DNA of 64,000 nt from Duncaniella dubosii (GTDB lineage: Bacteria; Bacteroidota; Bacteroidia; Bacteroidales; Muribaculaceae). The DNA is taken from assembly GCF_004803915.1 (NCBI RefSeq), contig NZ_CP039396.1:1736001-1800000 (forward strand), read 5' to 3'. Under the pieces are notes generated by a model. That model searched no databases. It worked only from the letters and a program-made list of their open reading frames with translations, and was not told the origin of the DNA. Positions 50,724 to 58,489 of this stretch are shown here, in pieces (within the stretch, counting starts at the first letter, position 1; each line of letters starts with the position of its first letter). Made by a program: the position numbers and the translations under genes.

Positions 50724-53602
50724 TTAGAATGGTTTGGATTCCTTTTCTTTGGCTGGAGAGAATACCTTGAAGTATTCTGCCCCTCCGGATTTATCATCCG
50801 AACCGATGAAAGATTCTTCGGGGTGTAGCGGTTTCCAGTCTGAGTAATAGACTTTCTCGGCATTAGGACGGTCAATGTTAAAATCGTAGCCCTTGAATTT
50901 GCAATATGCTTGGATTTTCCCCTTGAAGTTTGTACGGGTAACGCCATGCCCGGCAGGGCCACCGGCGTACTCGAAGAAAGAGGCGACGAGGTCAGCGCGT
51001 TTAATACGGTCGTTGAGATGAGAGCCTGACGGGTCGAAATATTCCTCGGCCCACTGATAGAGGACTTCCGACATCTCCTGTCGGAGAGTGCGTAGCTCGA
51101 TATTCTTCATGGGCGGAGGAACAGCCCCGGCGCCCTCACGCGCCCAGCAGTTCTCGAAGGAGCGGAAATAGAACATGACACATTCGGCCATCAGATTGTC
51201 AAAAAGATTCCATTGTTCTTCGTCCCAGTCGTCGAAAAACATGTGATGGAAGTCATCAACGAGAGTATGATCGGGATTGTACCATGTTGAAAACTCCATG
51301 TAGATGATACGGCGCTTTGTGGCCGCCTCGTTTGCTTTGTTGATAGCGTGGTTTGTTGTAATCAAAATTTTCGGGGAGTCCTCAAGCGGTATGCAATATC
51401 TGTCTTTGCCTTTGGGGTTGACATACATTGGGCCGGTAACCATTGCGAAAAGGTTTTCAAAGGCAAAGTTTGTCTTAACGTCATCGAGGAAGATATTGCG
51501 AGTGGCTTTGGTTACGCCAGACAGAAGGAACTCGTCATCGCGTTTCATCTGCTTGCCGTCTATGAAGAACTGCGAGACAACATGGCCGATAGCGTTTCCG
51601 ACTATCGACTTACCGGCGCCGCCGTGGCTCTGGCCGACCTCAGACATGAGGTGATCCTGAATTACTACGGCCTTACGCTCGGAGGCGTATTTATAATCAC
51701 AGAGCAAGAAGCCGAGCGTCGTGATTTTATTGACGATATGATGAATCCACTCGAAGGTTTCATCGTCGGAGAGTTCCCGGGGCGCGTCATAGGAGAAGAA
51801 GTTATTTGATGTGTTGACAAGGAACTGCAGGAACTCGCAGTTGGCCGCCTCGGGGGTATATTCGATATAGAATTTGTCGCCTATCTTTTGGATATCCTTA
51901 ATGATTGGCACTCGACGGAAACGGCGGGGGACAATTCGGCTTCGCCACACTTGGCTGATTGGCTTGTTGGGCGTGATGTCATTGGCGGTAATCTCGACCT
52001 GACCGTTGTTGTAGTATGTGCGCTGAACGCCCGACGTGAAATTATTGAAATCGTCGGAGATGATGTCGAGTTCTTCAAGCTGCTTGTCCGACATAATGGT
52101 CGACAGCTTCTTCTTGAAGAACAACAGGACTAAATCAGACTTACAGTTGGCCGTTATATAGCTGCGGATAAAGTCGCGCACCTCATAGGGTGCGACGCGG
52201 TCAATAATGCCGTCATCGATACGGATAAAGTCGTAACCGGTGGCCGCTTCATCGCTGTTTCGCAGTCGACGGAAGCCGTTTGCCGAGAGGAAGCGGAACG
52301 CCTCGACATCGTTAAACTCGACTTTGTCCTCGCCTTTTGAGGTCTGAGTGATGGAATAAATATCCGAGGAAGAAGAATAACGGCTAACAGGTACGAGAGA
52401 GCCGTTTTCGGCCTTATATCTGATATTGCCGATTTTGAAGGTGTCAACGCCGGTCAATCGGTCCTTATGTATTTCATAGAATGCCTGAACGTCATTCAGC
52501 GACCAGAAATCACGGATTTTCGTGTCTGACTCCTCGGTGATCTTGTGGATATTGAGCCATGTGCCTTTCCCGTCATGGGAGTTCATTGTGCGTTCAACGT
52601 CCGCCATAAGCTCAGACTCCCGGCCGTTCAGAGATCCGCAAAGGAGGTCATCGACTCCTTTGTCACCGTGTCCGTTCTCGTTCACATGTCCCCACCAGAT
52701 ATTTACGGACAGACCAATGATGTTGAATGTCTTCATGTACTGCCGGTACTTGATGACTGCCTTAGAGAATGAATTGGGGCGTTTGTCGGCTCTGTCACCG
52801 ACGATGATATCCCGGTGGAGGTCATTCCAGTCCGAGTCCATGACGAGGACGATATTCGCTATCGAGCAGACTTTGGCGAGGTCTTGAATATCTTGCAAAA
52901 GACCTTCCTGTTGAGAGCCAAAGTTGTTTATGCCCTGTATGCCTATAGACAGCATACCATGCTTACATGCTTTCTCGGCTTTCTTTTCACCTTCCTGAAG
53001 AAACAGTGTGTCAATGTGTGTCCGGCTTTTATACAGACGGCGGATCTTTTCCGGGATATATACCCGGCATGAAGCTCCGGAGGGTGTCTGATACTTCATT
53101 TCCTTGCCGTCGGATGCCCTGTGAAGAGCTGGGTTAGACCAACGGACACGGACATACTGCCGGGGCTTGGAAGAGCCTTTGGCCGTATACATCATCGGGC
53201 GTCCGTTAAGGTCATAATAGTAAATGAGCATTTCGTCGCCGGCTTCGTCCGGAATGAATGACTCGTTTACACGACCTTTGCGGAATGGGGAGCGGAACAG
53301 CTCCTGTCCCCCTCGATAATAGATGCCATGACATCGGCCTCGGTTAATCCTGAAGCTTCGAGCTGCTGACGTAAAAAGGAGGATTGATTGGATTTGACGG
53401 CGGCGGCAATAGATAGGTCGCGCTGTCGTTCAATTGGGGTTATGACGATACCTCCCTGTCGGGCGGTCTCTTCAAGAGCATGCAACCAATCGGTGTCAAG
53501 ATTTATATTGGCGTAGTGTGCGACGGCTGCAATAGGGCCGGAGAACCCATTGCCACAACTCCAGCATTTGGCATAATTAGCTCCTTCTATGTTGTATTCC
53601 AA
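50724..53602 (-). pseudogene. Primase-helicase, C-terminal part (frameshifted; split by IS110 element)
   Basis: The frame begins in the IS flank at 53602 and holds the second half of a zinc finger (NYAKCWSCGNGFSGPI), continues through residues near 53300, then shifts because a G-run (GGGGG near 53315) lacks a base. With it restored it joins the 835-aa frame from 53231 (TOPRIM-type SIANIVLVMDSDW; SF3 helicase with Walker A GGAGKS and IFLDDVK). It would make RNA primers and unwind the phage genome. The N-terminal zinc-finger part is at 55146-55328 beyond the insertion. Confidence 0.8.
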
Positions 53603-53649
53603 AATTCTCGTTGAGATTTAGAAAAGATTAACGTTAAAAATCAATTGCT

Positions 53650-53930
53650 TATGTTTCTGTGCCAATTGTGTAGGCACAAAAGAGTCATGATCGAGGCCTC
53701 TGCCCCAATCAAATAACCGGCAATCGGTTAGAGCCCGAAATGCCTTGTAGTTAAAAAAGTCCTATCAGGCAAACTTCTATCAGTCACGCCCCATCGGGCT
53801 GACAGTTTACTTATTCAGCATAATAGGAAAGACGCCACAACCTTTCTTTTAGATGCAGCCAAGGCTCATCAAGGAGGCGAGAGTAGCCGTCTTACTGTAT
53901 TTGCCTATAAGACTTTTGAGTGTCGCATTA
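53650..53930 (-). ncRNA. Candidate bridge RNA of the IS110 element
   Basis: The 338-nt region 3' of the transposase is long and structured on the minus strand: nested stem AAACT/AGTTT around GTCA-GCCC/GGGC-TGAC (about 53756-53806), AACCG/CGGTT near 53715, and a GTGCC/GGCAC hairpin at about 53661-53680. IS1111-type IS110 elements encode their bridge RNA after the transposase. The guide loops were not resolved. Confidence 0.4.
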
Positions 53931-53931
53931 T

Positions 53932-55002
53932 CTAACGGCATTCATATCTGCGGTTTGATTTCAGTACGGAAAATATTATGTTGGAGAGCTTGCGGGCTAT
54001 CCGGATTATGGCTTCCTGCGACTTCATTCCGCGGGTGCACAATGCGCCGAACTTTGCGGAGAGTTCCGCGTCGTGCCGTATGGCTATCCATGAGGCCTCG
54101 ACTATTTTTGGACCGAGGAATTTGTTTCCCCGGAAAGTCTTCTCACCGACGTATTCCTTGTCGCCGCTTGACGACATCATCGGCACGAGTCCGAGGAACG
54201 ATGCGAACTGGCGCTGGTTACTGAAGCGACCGATGTCGTCAATCTCGGTAAGCAGGCTCATGGCAATTGTCGAACCAATGCCTGGAACCGACATCAGGAT
54301 GCCGTATTTCTCGGCATACCTGTCGCTGCGCGCCAGCGAGCGCAATCTGCGGTTCACATCAAGGAGGCGTTCCCTGTAATGGAGTACCTCGGCAATGAGC
54401 AGGTCAAGCGAGACCCGTGTGTCGGAGAGCAACCGCACGTCATTCTGCAACCACGTTATGAAACTTCTTGTCCAGTGGCGGTTGCTTCGGAAATATTCTT
54501 CGGGGTACTCCACGCCGTTGTTGTACAGCAGATGCTTGATTCTGGATTTTATGCCGCCGGAAAGCTTCACAATAGTGGCGCGGTGGCGTACCAGCGCACG
54601 GTCATCGAGGCTGTCCTTCGAGTGAATGTACACACTGCCGAGCTCACCGCGCATAAGGGCTTTGGCCAGCTTTTTTGAATCCACCGGGTCTGACTTCGAG
54701 ACCTTTTCCTTCTGGGTGGTCGGAACGTCAGCCGCATGTACCACGGTGCATTTTATACCAAGCTCAGTCAGGGCATAATAGGTCGAGAAGCCCGAAAACC
54801 CCGTCTCGTAGGCTGCATGGTAGCTACCGTTAGGATAATGCTTGTTCAAATGTTCAAAGAGCTCTTTGGCCGAAGCCTTTTGAGTATGAGTGCGCATAAA
54901 ACCAGAGGGGGTGAGCACCGTGACACTCCATGTTCTCAGATGGACGTCGATACCAATAGAGATATTTTGTCCGCTGAAATCTTTTTTGTTACTTTGTACC
55001 AT
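53932..55002 (-). CDS. IS110-family transposase
   Basis: 356 aa. The N-terminal DEDD RuvC-like domain starts NISIGIDVHLRTWSVTV, with YETGFSG near 95 and KSDPVDSKKLAKAL near 130. The C-terminal Transposase_20 domain has LMSVPGIGSTIAMSLLTEIDDIGRF and the serine region FLGLVPMMSSSGDKEY. Such enzymes use a RuvC-like site, a C-terminal serine and a bridge RNA for recombination. Intact with all expected motifs, so the element may be active. Confidence 0.92.
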   Translation of the reverse strand: MVQSNKKDFSGQNISIGIDVHLRTWSVTVLTPSGFMRTHTQKASAKELFEHLNKHYPNGSYHAAYETGFSGFSTYYALTELGIKCTVVHAADVPTTQKEKVSKSDPVDSKKLAKALMRGELGSVYIHSKDSLDDRALVRHRATIVKLSGGIKSRIKHLLYNNGVEYPEEYFRSNRHWTRSFITWLQNDVRLLSDTRVSLDLLIAEVLHYRERLLDVNRRLRSLARSDRYAEKYGILMSVPGIGSTIAMSLLTEIDDIGRFSNQRQFASFLGLVPMMSSSGDKEYVGEKTFRGNKFLGPKIVEASWIAIRHDAELSAKFGALCTRGMKSQEAIIRIARKLSNIIFSVLKSNRRYECR

Positions 55003-55145
55003 AGACGTATCGGTTTTGCTGTTAATGTATTTTGCTTTTACAAATTTACATGCAATTGCCCTTACGTCTATCTTTTCTCCTCACTCCTCTCGGGGGAAGC
55101 CTTAGCGGCAAGGGGGCAGACAGCCCCCGTTGAGCGCCCCGTCAG

Positions 55146-55328
55146 CTAATCTGATGCAAACATAGTGACTTTCTTGCTGTTGATGCCAAATTTCATCTTA
55201 CCGCAGAAAGGGCATTCTATGTCCTGTGTAGCCTTTCGAGGATTGCAGCCGGGAATGAACATACGAATGTCAAGATTCTTGACACGCTGTACTTCCAAAT
55301 TACTGTATTTAAGATTGTCAATGCTCAT
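55146..55328 (-). pseudogene. Primase-helicase, N-terminal zinc-finger fragment
   Basis: Starts at 55328 (MSIDNLKYSNLEVQRVKNLDIRMFIPGCNPRKATQDIECPFCGKMKFGINSKK). CPFCGK is the first CxxC of the primase zinc finger, whose partner CWSC lies across the IS element at about 53565. The last few residues as written (VTMFASD) are IS-derived. ATGA overlap with the LuxR gene upstream. Confidence 0.75.
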
Positions 55329-55888
55329 GAAAACAGATTGTTTTGAGAGGCATACCGAACGAATTCGGCTCTTGAGTGAATGTCGAGGCGTTCGTATGCG
55401 TTGCGAATATGATTGTGGACGGTGTGTGGAGAGAGGTGCAACCTGTCTGCGATAAGCTCATAAGAAAGACCGGTGAACCATAGCCGGAGAACCGGAATCT
55501 CGGCTGCTGAGAGTTTGCTGTTGAATTCCGGACGGCATATAACATTTTCATATCGACATTCCCCACGGAGAGGACACGGGACATACTCAAAAGAACAGTG
55601 GCATGTGTCAGAGAAATCCGGGATATGGTCGAATATGGCTAAGTTGCACCTGATAAAGCGGGCGGCAATTCGATAGCGGTAGTATAATGTGTTTGATGCG
55701 CAGCCACGATATTCTGCATGAAGTGCGTCATGTGCCTTTGGGAAAAACGATGCGATGTGTTCAATAAGTTCGTCAATAAGGTCACAATCCAGCTCACACA
55801 ACTTCTCGATTGACGGGTGCTCATGACGTTTAAACCAAATGTCACCTTCATTGGTAAAAAATTCTATATTTGATAATAGCCTTTCCAT
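55325..55888 (-). CDS. LuxR-type HTH regulator with cysteine cluster
   Basis: 187 aa. The C-terminal 60 residues (KLSAAEIPVLRLWFTGLSYELIADRLHLSPHTVHNHIRNAYERLDIHSRAEFVRYA) are a LuxR/GerE helix-turn-helix. The N-terminal part contains a cysteine-rich motif (CHCSFEYVPCPLRGECRYENVICRP), perhaps a metal or redox sensor. Located at the start of the replication operon, next to the repressor pair. Might control early genes or lysis-lysogeny in response to envelope or redox state. Confidence 0.78.
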   Translation of the reverse strand: MERLLSNIEFFTNEGDIWFKRHEHPSIEKLCELDCDLIDELIEHIASFFPKAHDALHAEYRGCASNTLYYRYRIAARFIRCNLAIFDHIPDFSDTCHCSFEYVPCPLRGECRYENVICRPEFNSKLSAAEIPVLRLWFTGLSYELIADRLHLSPHTVHNHIRNAYERLDIHSRAEFVRYASQNNLFS

Positions 55889-55898
55889 GTCAATTTAA

Positions 55899-56108
55899 TC
55901 AATTTGTGATGTCTTTGAAGATATTTTCGCCGATAGCTTCCGTAATTTTGCCATATAAAAACCAAGGAATCGCAGTGCGGCCACATCGCCAGTTGCTAAG
56001 AATGAACGTTGATACCCGGCAAAAACATCGAATATCACGTGATTTAGCTATCCGAACTTTAGGATCGAGTGAACTTAGATATTTGTCAAGAGCTTCATTT
56101 GCGTTCAT
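55899..56108 (-). CDS. Cro-like HTH protein
   Basis: 69 aa from the ATG at 56108 (MNANEALDKYLSSLDPKVRIAKSRDIRCFCRVSTFILSNWRCGRTAIPWFLYGKITEAIGENIF). RVSTFILSNWRCGRTAIPWFLYGKI fits an HTH. Divergent from the 125-aa XRE-like gene at 56234, with a 125-nt control region, the classic Cro/CI layout. Confidence 0.6.
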   Translation of the reverse strand: MNANEALDKYLSSLDPKVRIAKSRDIRCFCRVSTFILSNWRCGRTAIPWFLYGKITEAIGENIFKDITN

Positions 56109-56233
56109 ATTCTTGTCGGTTTTGATTATTTGTAGTATTTTTACAACGACAAAGTAACAAAGAATAATCAATAGTTAATCTATTTGAGAATGTTATTCTT
56201 TGATTGTTTAATTATATTTAACATTTATGGAAT
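56109..56233. promoter_or_regulatory. Divergent lysogeny control region
   Basis: AT-rich 125-nt spacer between Cro-like and repressor genes. CAAAGAATAA (56158-56167) and TTATTCTTTG (56193-56202) form a perfect 10-bp inverted repeat around 25 nt. A TTACTTTG -7-like box lies on the minus strand near 56150, and a TATATTTA box on the plus strand near 56213. Confidence 0.55.
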
Positions 56234-56611
56234 ATGAAGCATCTCGGTCAGTTGCTTAAAAAGCATATAGAAACCAACCATATAAAGAAACGTGACGTGG
56301 CAGGTGCTGCGGATATTTCGTATAACTATTTGTCAACCTTGTTTAACAAAGAAACAATGGATTGTGCGTTATGGGAGAAACTTTGCGCCGGAGCAGGGTT
56401 GAATCCGGCAATTGCATTTGATATTCCGGATAAAGGAAATAAAAGTTATTCCGATATACAGGCGCACACTGTGGTAGGCTCGGCTACTGTTATGATTGGA
56501 GCAGAACAAAAAACGCTCCTCGATCTTCTTGCAGAAAAGGAACGTTTGATTCAGGTATTGATTGCCGCGTCCGGTTTGAATATCGGGACAACAAAGGGAC
56601 AAGACCAGTAA
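56234..56611 (+). CDS. HTH prophage repressor-like protein
   Basis: 125 aa, plus strand. Starts MKHLGQLLKKHIETNHIKKRDVAGAADISYNYLSTLFNKETMDCALWEKLCAGAGLNP, an XRE-type HTH (residues 5-55). The C-terminal part (TLLDLLAEKERLIQVLIAASGL) is a leucine-rich helix, probably for dimerisation. Lies next to attR and divergent from the Cro-like gene, so probably the repressor of the prophage. Confidence 0.72.
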   Translation: MKHLGQLLKKHIETNHIKKRDVAGAADISYNYLSTLFNKETMDCALWEKLCAGAGLNPAIAFDIPDKGNKSYSDIQAHTVVGSATVMIGAEQKTLLDLLAEKERLIQVLIAASGLNIGTTKGQDQ

Positions 56612-56670
56612 AAAATAACATATAATTATCTATTATATAGACTCGGAGGTGCTACTAAGTGAGGGCTTTT

Positions 56671-56691
56671 AGTCTTCTCACCCCGACAAAA
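56671..56691 (+). other. attR core
   Basis: AGTCTTCTCACCCCGACAAA plus one A, matching attL at 9241-9260 except for one extra C in the C-run. It is the original 3' end of tRNA-Pro(CGG), displaced by integration, and is followed directly by the tRNA terminator. Confidence 0.85.
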
Positions 56692-56732
56692 ATAAGGAAT
56701 CAACAATTCGAATTGTTGATTCCTTATTTTTT
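56691..56732 (+). terminator. Displaced tRNA-Pro terminator
   Basis: AATAAGGAATCAACAATT and its perfect complement form an 18-bp stem (56691-56728) with a two-base centre, followed by TTTTT. It belongs downstream of tRNA-Pro in the uninfected chromosome. Confidence 0.7.
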
Positions 56733-56788
56733 GTGCTTGAATTCCTGTGGTTGTGTAATAATGACAGCCGCGAGCGAGTGTGGATGCT

Positions 56789-56941
56789 TTATGACTCGGA
56801 AATTTTATTGCGGGAGGATGCGAGTTTTTCTAATTGTTGAGGGGTGAGTACCGTGTGTTTTTGTGAGAAACGGAGCTGATTCATCTCTCTTGCGCTTAAA
56901 CGGACGGCGCTTTTCAATTGTGGCCGGATTATCTTTTTCAT
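56789..56941 (-). CDS. 50-aa peptide, possible RiPP-type precursor
   Basis: An ATG at 56941 opens 50 codons: MKKIIRPQLKSAVRLSAREM, NQLRFSQKHTVLTPQQLEKL, ASSRNKISES. LSAREMNQL resembles the leader signature of Bacteroidales natural-product precursors (LS-x-x-EM), but the usual GG cleavage site is missing. It is 66 nt downstream of the VKOR/C39-like gene on the same strand. Such peptides often lie next to a C39 peptidase or VKOR protein. Not long enough for simple ORF calling. Confidence 0.5.
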   Translation of the reverse strand: MKKIIRPQLKSAVRLSAREMNQLRFSQKHTVLTPQQLEKLASSRNKISES

Positions 56942-57007
56942 CTGAAACTGTTGTTGAGGGGATTTGGCATTGATAATTTAGTCTGATAACAGGACGAGGC
57001 CGGCATG

Positions 57008-58045
57008 TCAGTTGTGATGGATATTATCCGCATCGCCGTCGTCGTGGCTGTCAGATTTATCAATCAACGGCAAAAGGCGGTTGAGACCGAGAAGAACGGT
57101 GAGATACGTGAGGCCAAGGACAAAAAATTCAATCCTAAGCGGGAGTATGCCCTTGAACCATCCTCCGCCCAGATAGCAGAAAAACAGTAGCCAGAGGGAT
57201 GCCTGTACGCTGACACAAAGCGTACACCAGACCTTGGCACGGAATTTCTGATACCAGATGCTCCAGAATGTAAACGGCAAACAGCAGGCGTTGCATAAGG
57301 CAAGGTAACATATCCACCGAGGGAACATCAGCAACGTCAGCAGACTGACTGAGAAATAAGAGAAACCGACTTCGCTCCAGCCGAATATGCCGAAAAACTT
57401 TGAGGCTTTCATTTCCAGCACGTTGTCGCATCCTCCGGCCTGAAGAACGCCACACACCTTGTCGGCAGCCGAATTCTTGATCCTGACCGATTTTTGGACG
57501 AGCATGTATGTAAGCCATAACCCTAAGATGTCAATGGCGGCAATCAGCCATGTCGAGACTGACAGATAAAGCCCGTTGGCGATGAACAGATAGACAGTAA
57601 GTGCTACAGCTCCTGCGATAAGGACACCGGTCTTGGCTTTAGTGATAAATCTATCACGGGCGTGTATGACATAGTCCGGCTCGATTGATTTTTCATTTGG
57701 ATAGGCCATTAGGACGTTTCCGGACCATGCTTTTTGAAATTCACCAAGAGGCATGGTCTCGGAGACGCCTTGTGTAATATATGAAATCGCATTTTTGTCA
57801 ACATCTGTGACTATGACGAAACCAGCCGGCGTATGAGCCAGAAATGGAACCGGCAGGAGAGTGATTTCACTCTTATCGTCGATGCGCAGCGCTTCATTGC
57901 CGATGCCGTAGCTGTCAAGCACCTTCGAGATCCCGAAGAGCGACTTGAACGGCATGGCGGCAAACTGACGTGCTGAATAGTCGGCAGTGTGTTTCACTCC
58001 GAGCTGCTCAAGAAAATCGCCCAGCAAGTTTCCTTCCGCATCCAT
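57008..58045 (-). CDS. VKOR-family protein with degenerate C39 peptidase-like domain
   Basis: 345 aa. Residues 1-110 resemble a C39 bacteriocin-processing domain (LPVPFLAHTPAGFVIVTDVDKNAISYITQG), but the catalytic Cys is absent. Two membrane helices (about 140-155 and 165-185) lead into a VKOR domain: CGVLQAGGCDNVLE, FGWSEVGFSYF and the active-site CTLC in the fourth helix. VKOR oxidises thiol carriers and quinone, making disulfides in the periplasm. Adjacent thioredoxin fits this role. The peptide gene follows, so it may help mature or export it. Confidence 0.75.
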   Translation of the reverse strand: MDAEGNLLGDFLEQLGVKHTADYSARQFAAMPFKSLFGISKVLDSYGIGNEALRIDDKSEITLLPVPFLAHTPAGFVIVTDVDKNAISYITQGVSETMPLGEFQKAWSGNVLMAYPNEKSIEPDYVIHARDRFITKAKTGVLIAGAVALTVYLFIANGLYLSVSTWLIAAIDILGLWLTYMLVQKSVRIKNSAADKVCGVLQAGGCDNVLEMKASKFFGIFGWSEVGFSYFSVSLLTLLMFPRWICYLALCNACCLPFTFWSIWYQKFRAKVWCTLCVSVQASLWLLFFCYLGGGWFKGILPLRIEFFVLGLTYLTVLLGLNRLLPLIDKSDSHDDGDADNIHHN

Positions 58046-58066
58046 GACAATACCGATGGCTACATA

Positions 58067-58360
58067 TTAGAGAAACGATTCGACTTTGGTCAGGAGTATG
58101 TCACCGTCGATTTCGCCGCTGTGACGCCAAGCTTCCTTTCCGTCGACATAGATGAGGAAAGTGGGGATCGATTTCACTCCGGCCTCGTCGGCTGCGTCAT
58201 TGTTCTCGTCAATGTCATATTGATATACGGGAGCTCTGCCGTCGAGAAGTTCCTTGACTTGTGCAACAACAGGCATCATGCGCTGGCAGTGGGGACACCA
58301 CGAGGCATAGAATTCAACCAGAACTACACGTGAGTTAATTATTGCTTTATCGAAATTCAT
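58067..58360 (-). CDS. trxA: Thioredoxin
   Basis: 97 aa, MNFDKAIINSRVVLVEFYASWCPHCQRMMPVVAQVKELL. Active-site WCPHC (unusual PH instead of GP, closer to DsbA-like oxidising pairs), cis-Pro in SIPTFLIYVDG. No signal peptide. It overlaps no neighbour and is 21 nt upstream of the VKOR gene. Confidence 0.88.
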   Translation of the reverse strand: MNFDKAIINSRVVLVEFYASWCPHCQRMMPVVAQVKELLDGRAPVYQYDIDENNDAADEAGVKSIPTFLIYVDGKEAWRHSGEIDGDILLTKVESFL

Positions 58361-58366
58361 AATAAT

Positions 58367-58412
58367 AGCGTTTTAGATACTGGATTAGTAAATTTTGTAT
58401 CTAAAACGCTAC
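58367..58412. repeat. Perfect 15-bp inverted repeat before trxA
   Basis: TAGCGTTTTAGATAC (58367-58381) and GTATCTAAAACGCTA (58398-58412) pair with a 16-nt loop. It is 6 nt upstream of the thioredoxin start, in the 5' leader on the minus strand. Candidate operator or RNA hairpin controlling the trx-VKOR-peptide unit. Confidence 0.55.
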
Positions 58413-58489
58413 AATATGACCTTGGGTTGAGGCTTTTTAAATTATTAACAGCTTACGGCTATGCCGTATAAGCCTGAAATCGGCAATCG

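Larger units (their letters stand above)
53594..55169. mobile_element. IS110-family insertion sequence in the primase-helicase gene
   Basis: About 1576 bp, bounds inferred from the broken gene: joining bases up to 55170 with those from 53593 restores FGINSKK-NIEGANYAKCWSC, a normal primase zinc finger. No terminal inverted repeats or target duplication are seen, typical of IS110. It carries one transposase and long non-coding flanks: 167 nt before and 338 nt after the gene. Confidence 0.8.
9241..56691. mobile_element. Integrated siphovirus-like prophage, about 47.4 kb
   Basis: Bounded by att repeats of 20 and 21 bp, left one inside tRNA-Pro(CGG). It contains a tyrosine integrase next to attL, a divergent repressor/Cro-like pair next to attR, replication genes (primase-helicase, DnaA-like, exonuclease), head genes (protease, capsid, portal, terminase), lysis genes, a 1534-aa tape measure protein and several tail and fibre genes, almost all on the minus strand. 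No sheath or baseplate wedge is recognised, which suggests a long non-contractile tail. The primase-helicase is interrupted by an IS110 element, so in this host the phage may be replication-defective. Confidence 0.92.

Noticed and set aside
53932..55002. IS element as a CRISPR-type or TnpB-guided system
   Set aside because: No TnpB/Cas-like protein; the transposase is clearly of the IS110 DEDD/serine type.
9241..56691. Conjugative transposon or ICE instead of prophage
   Set aside because: No relaxase, TraG/VirB4 or mating-pair genes; terminase, capsid, tape measure and lysis genes show a phage.
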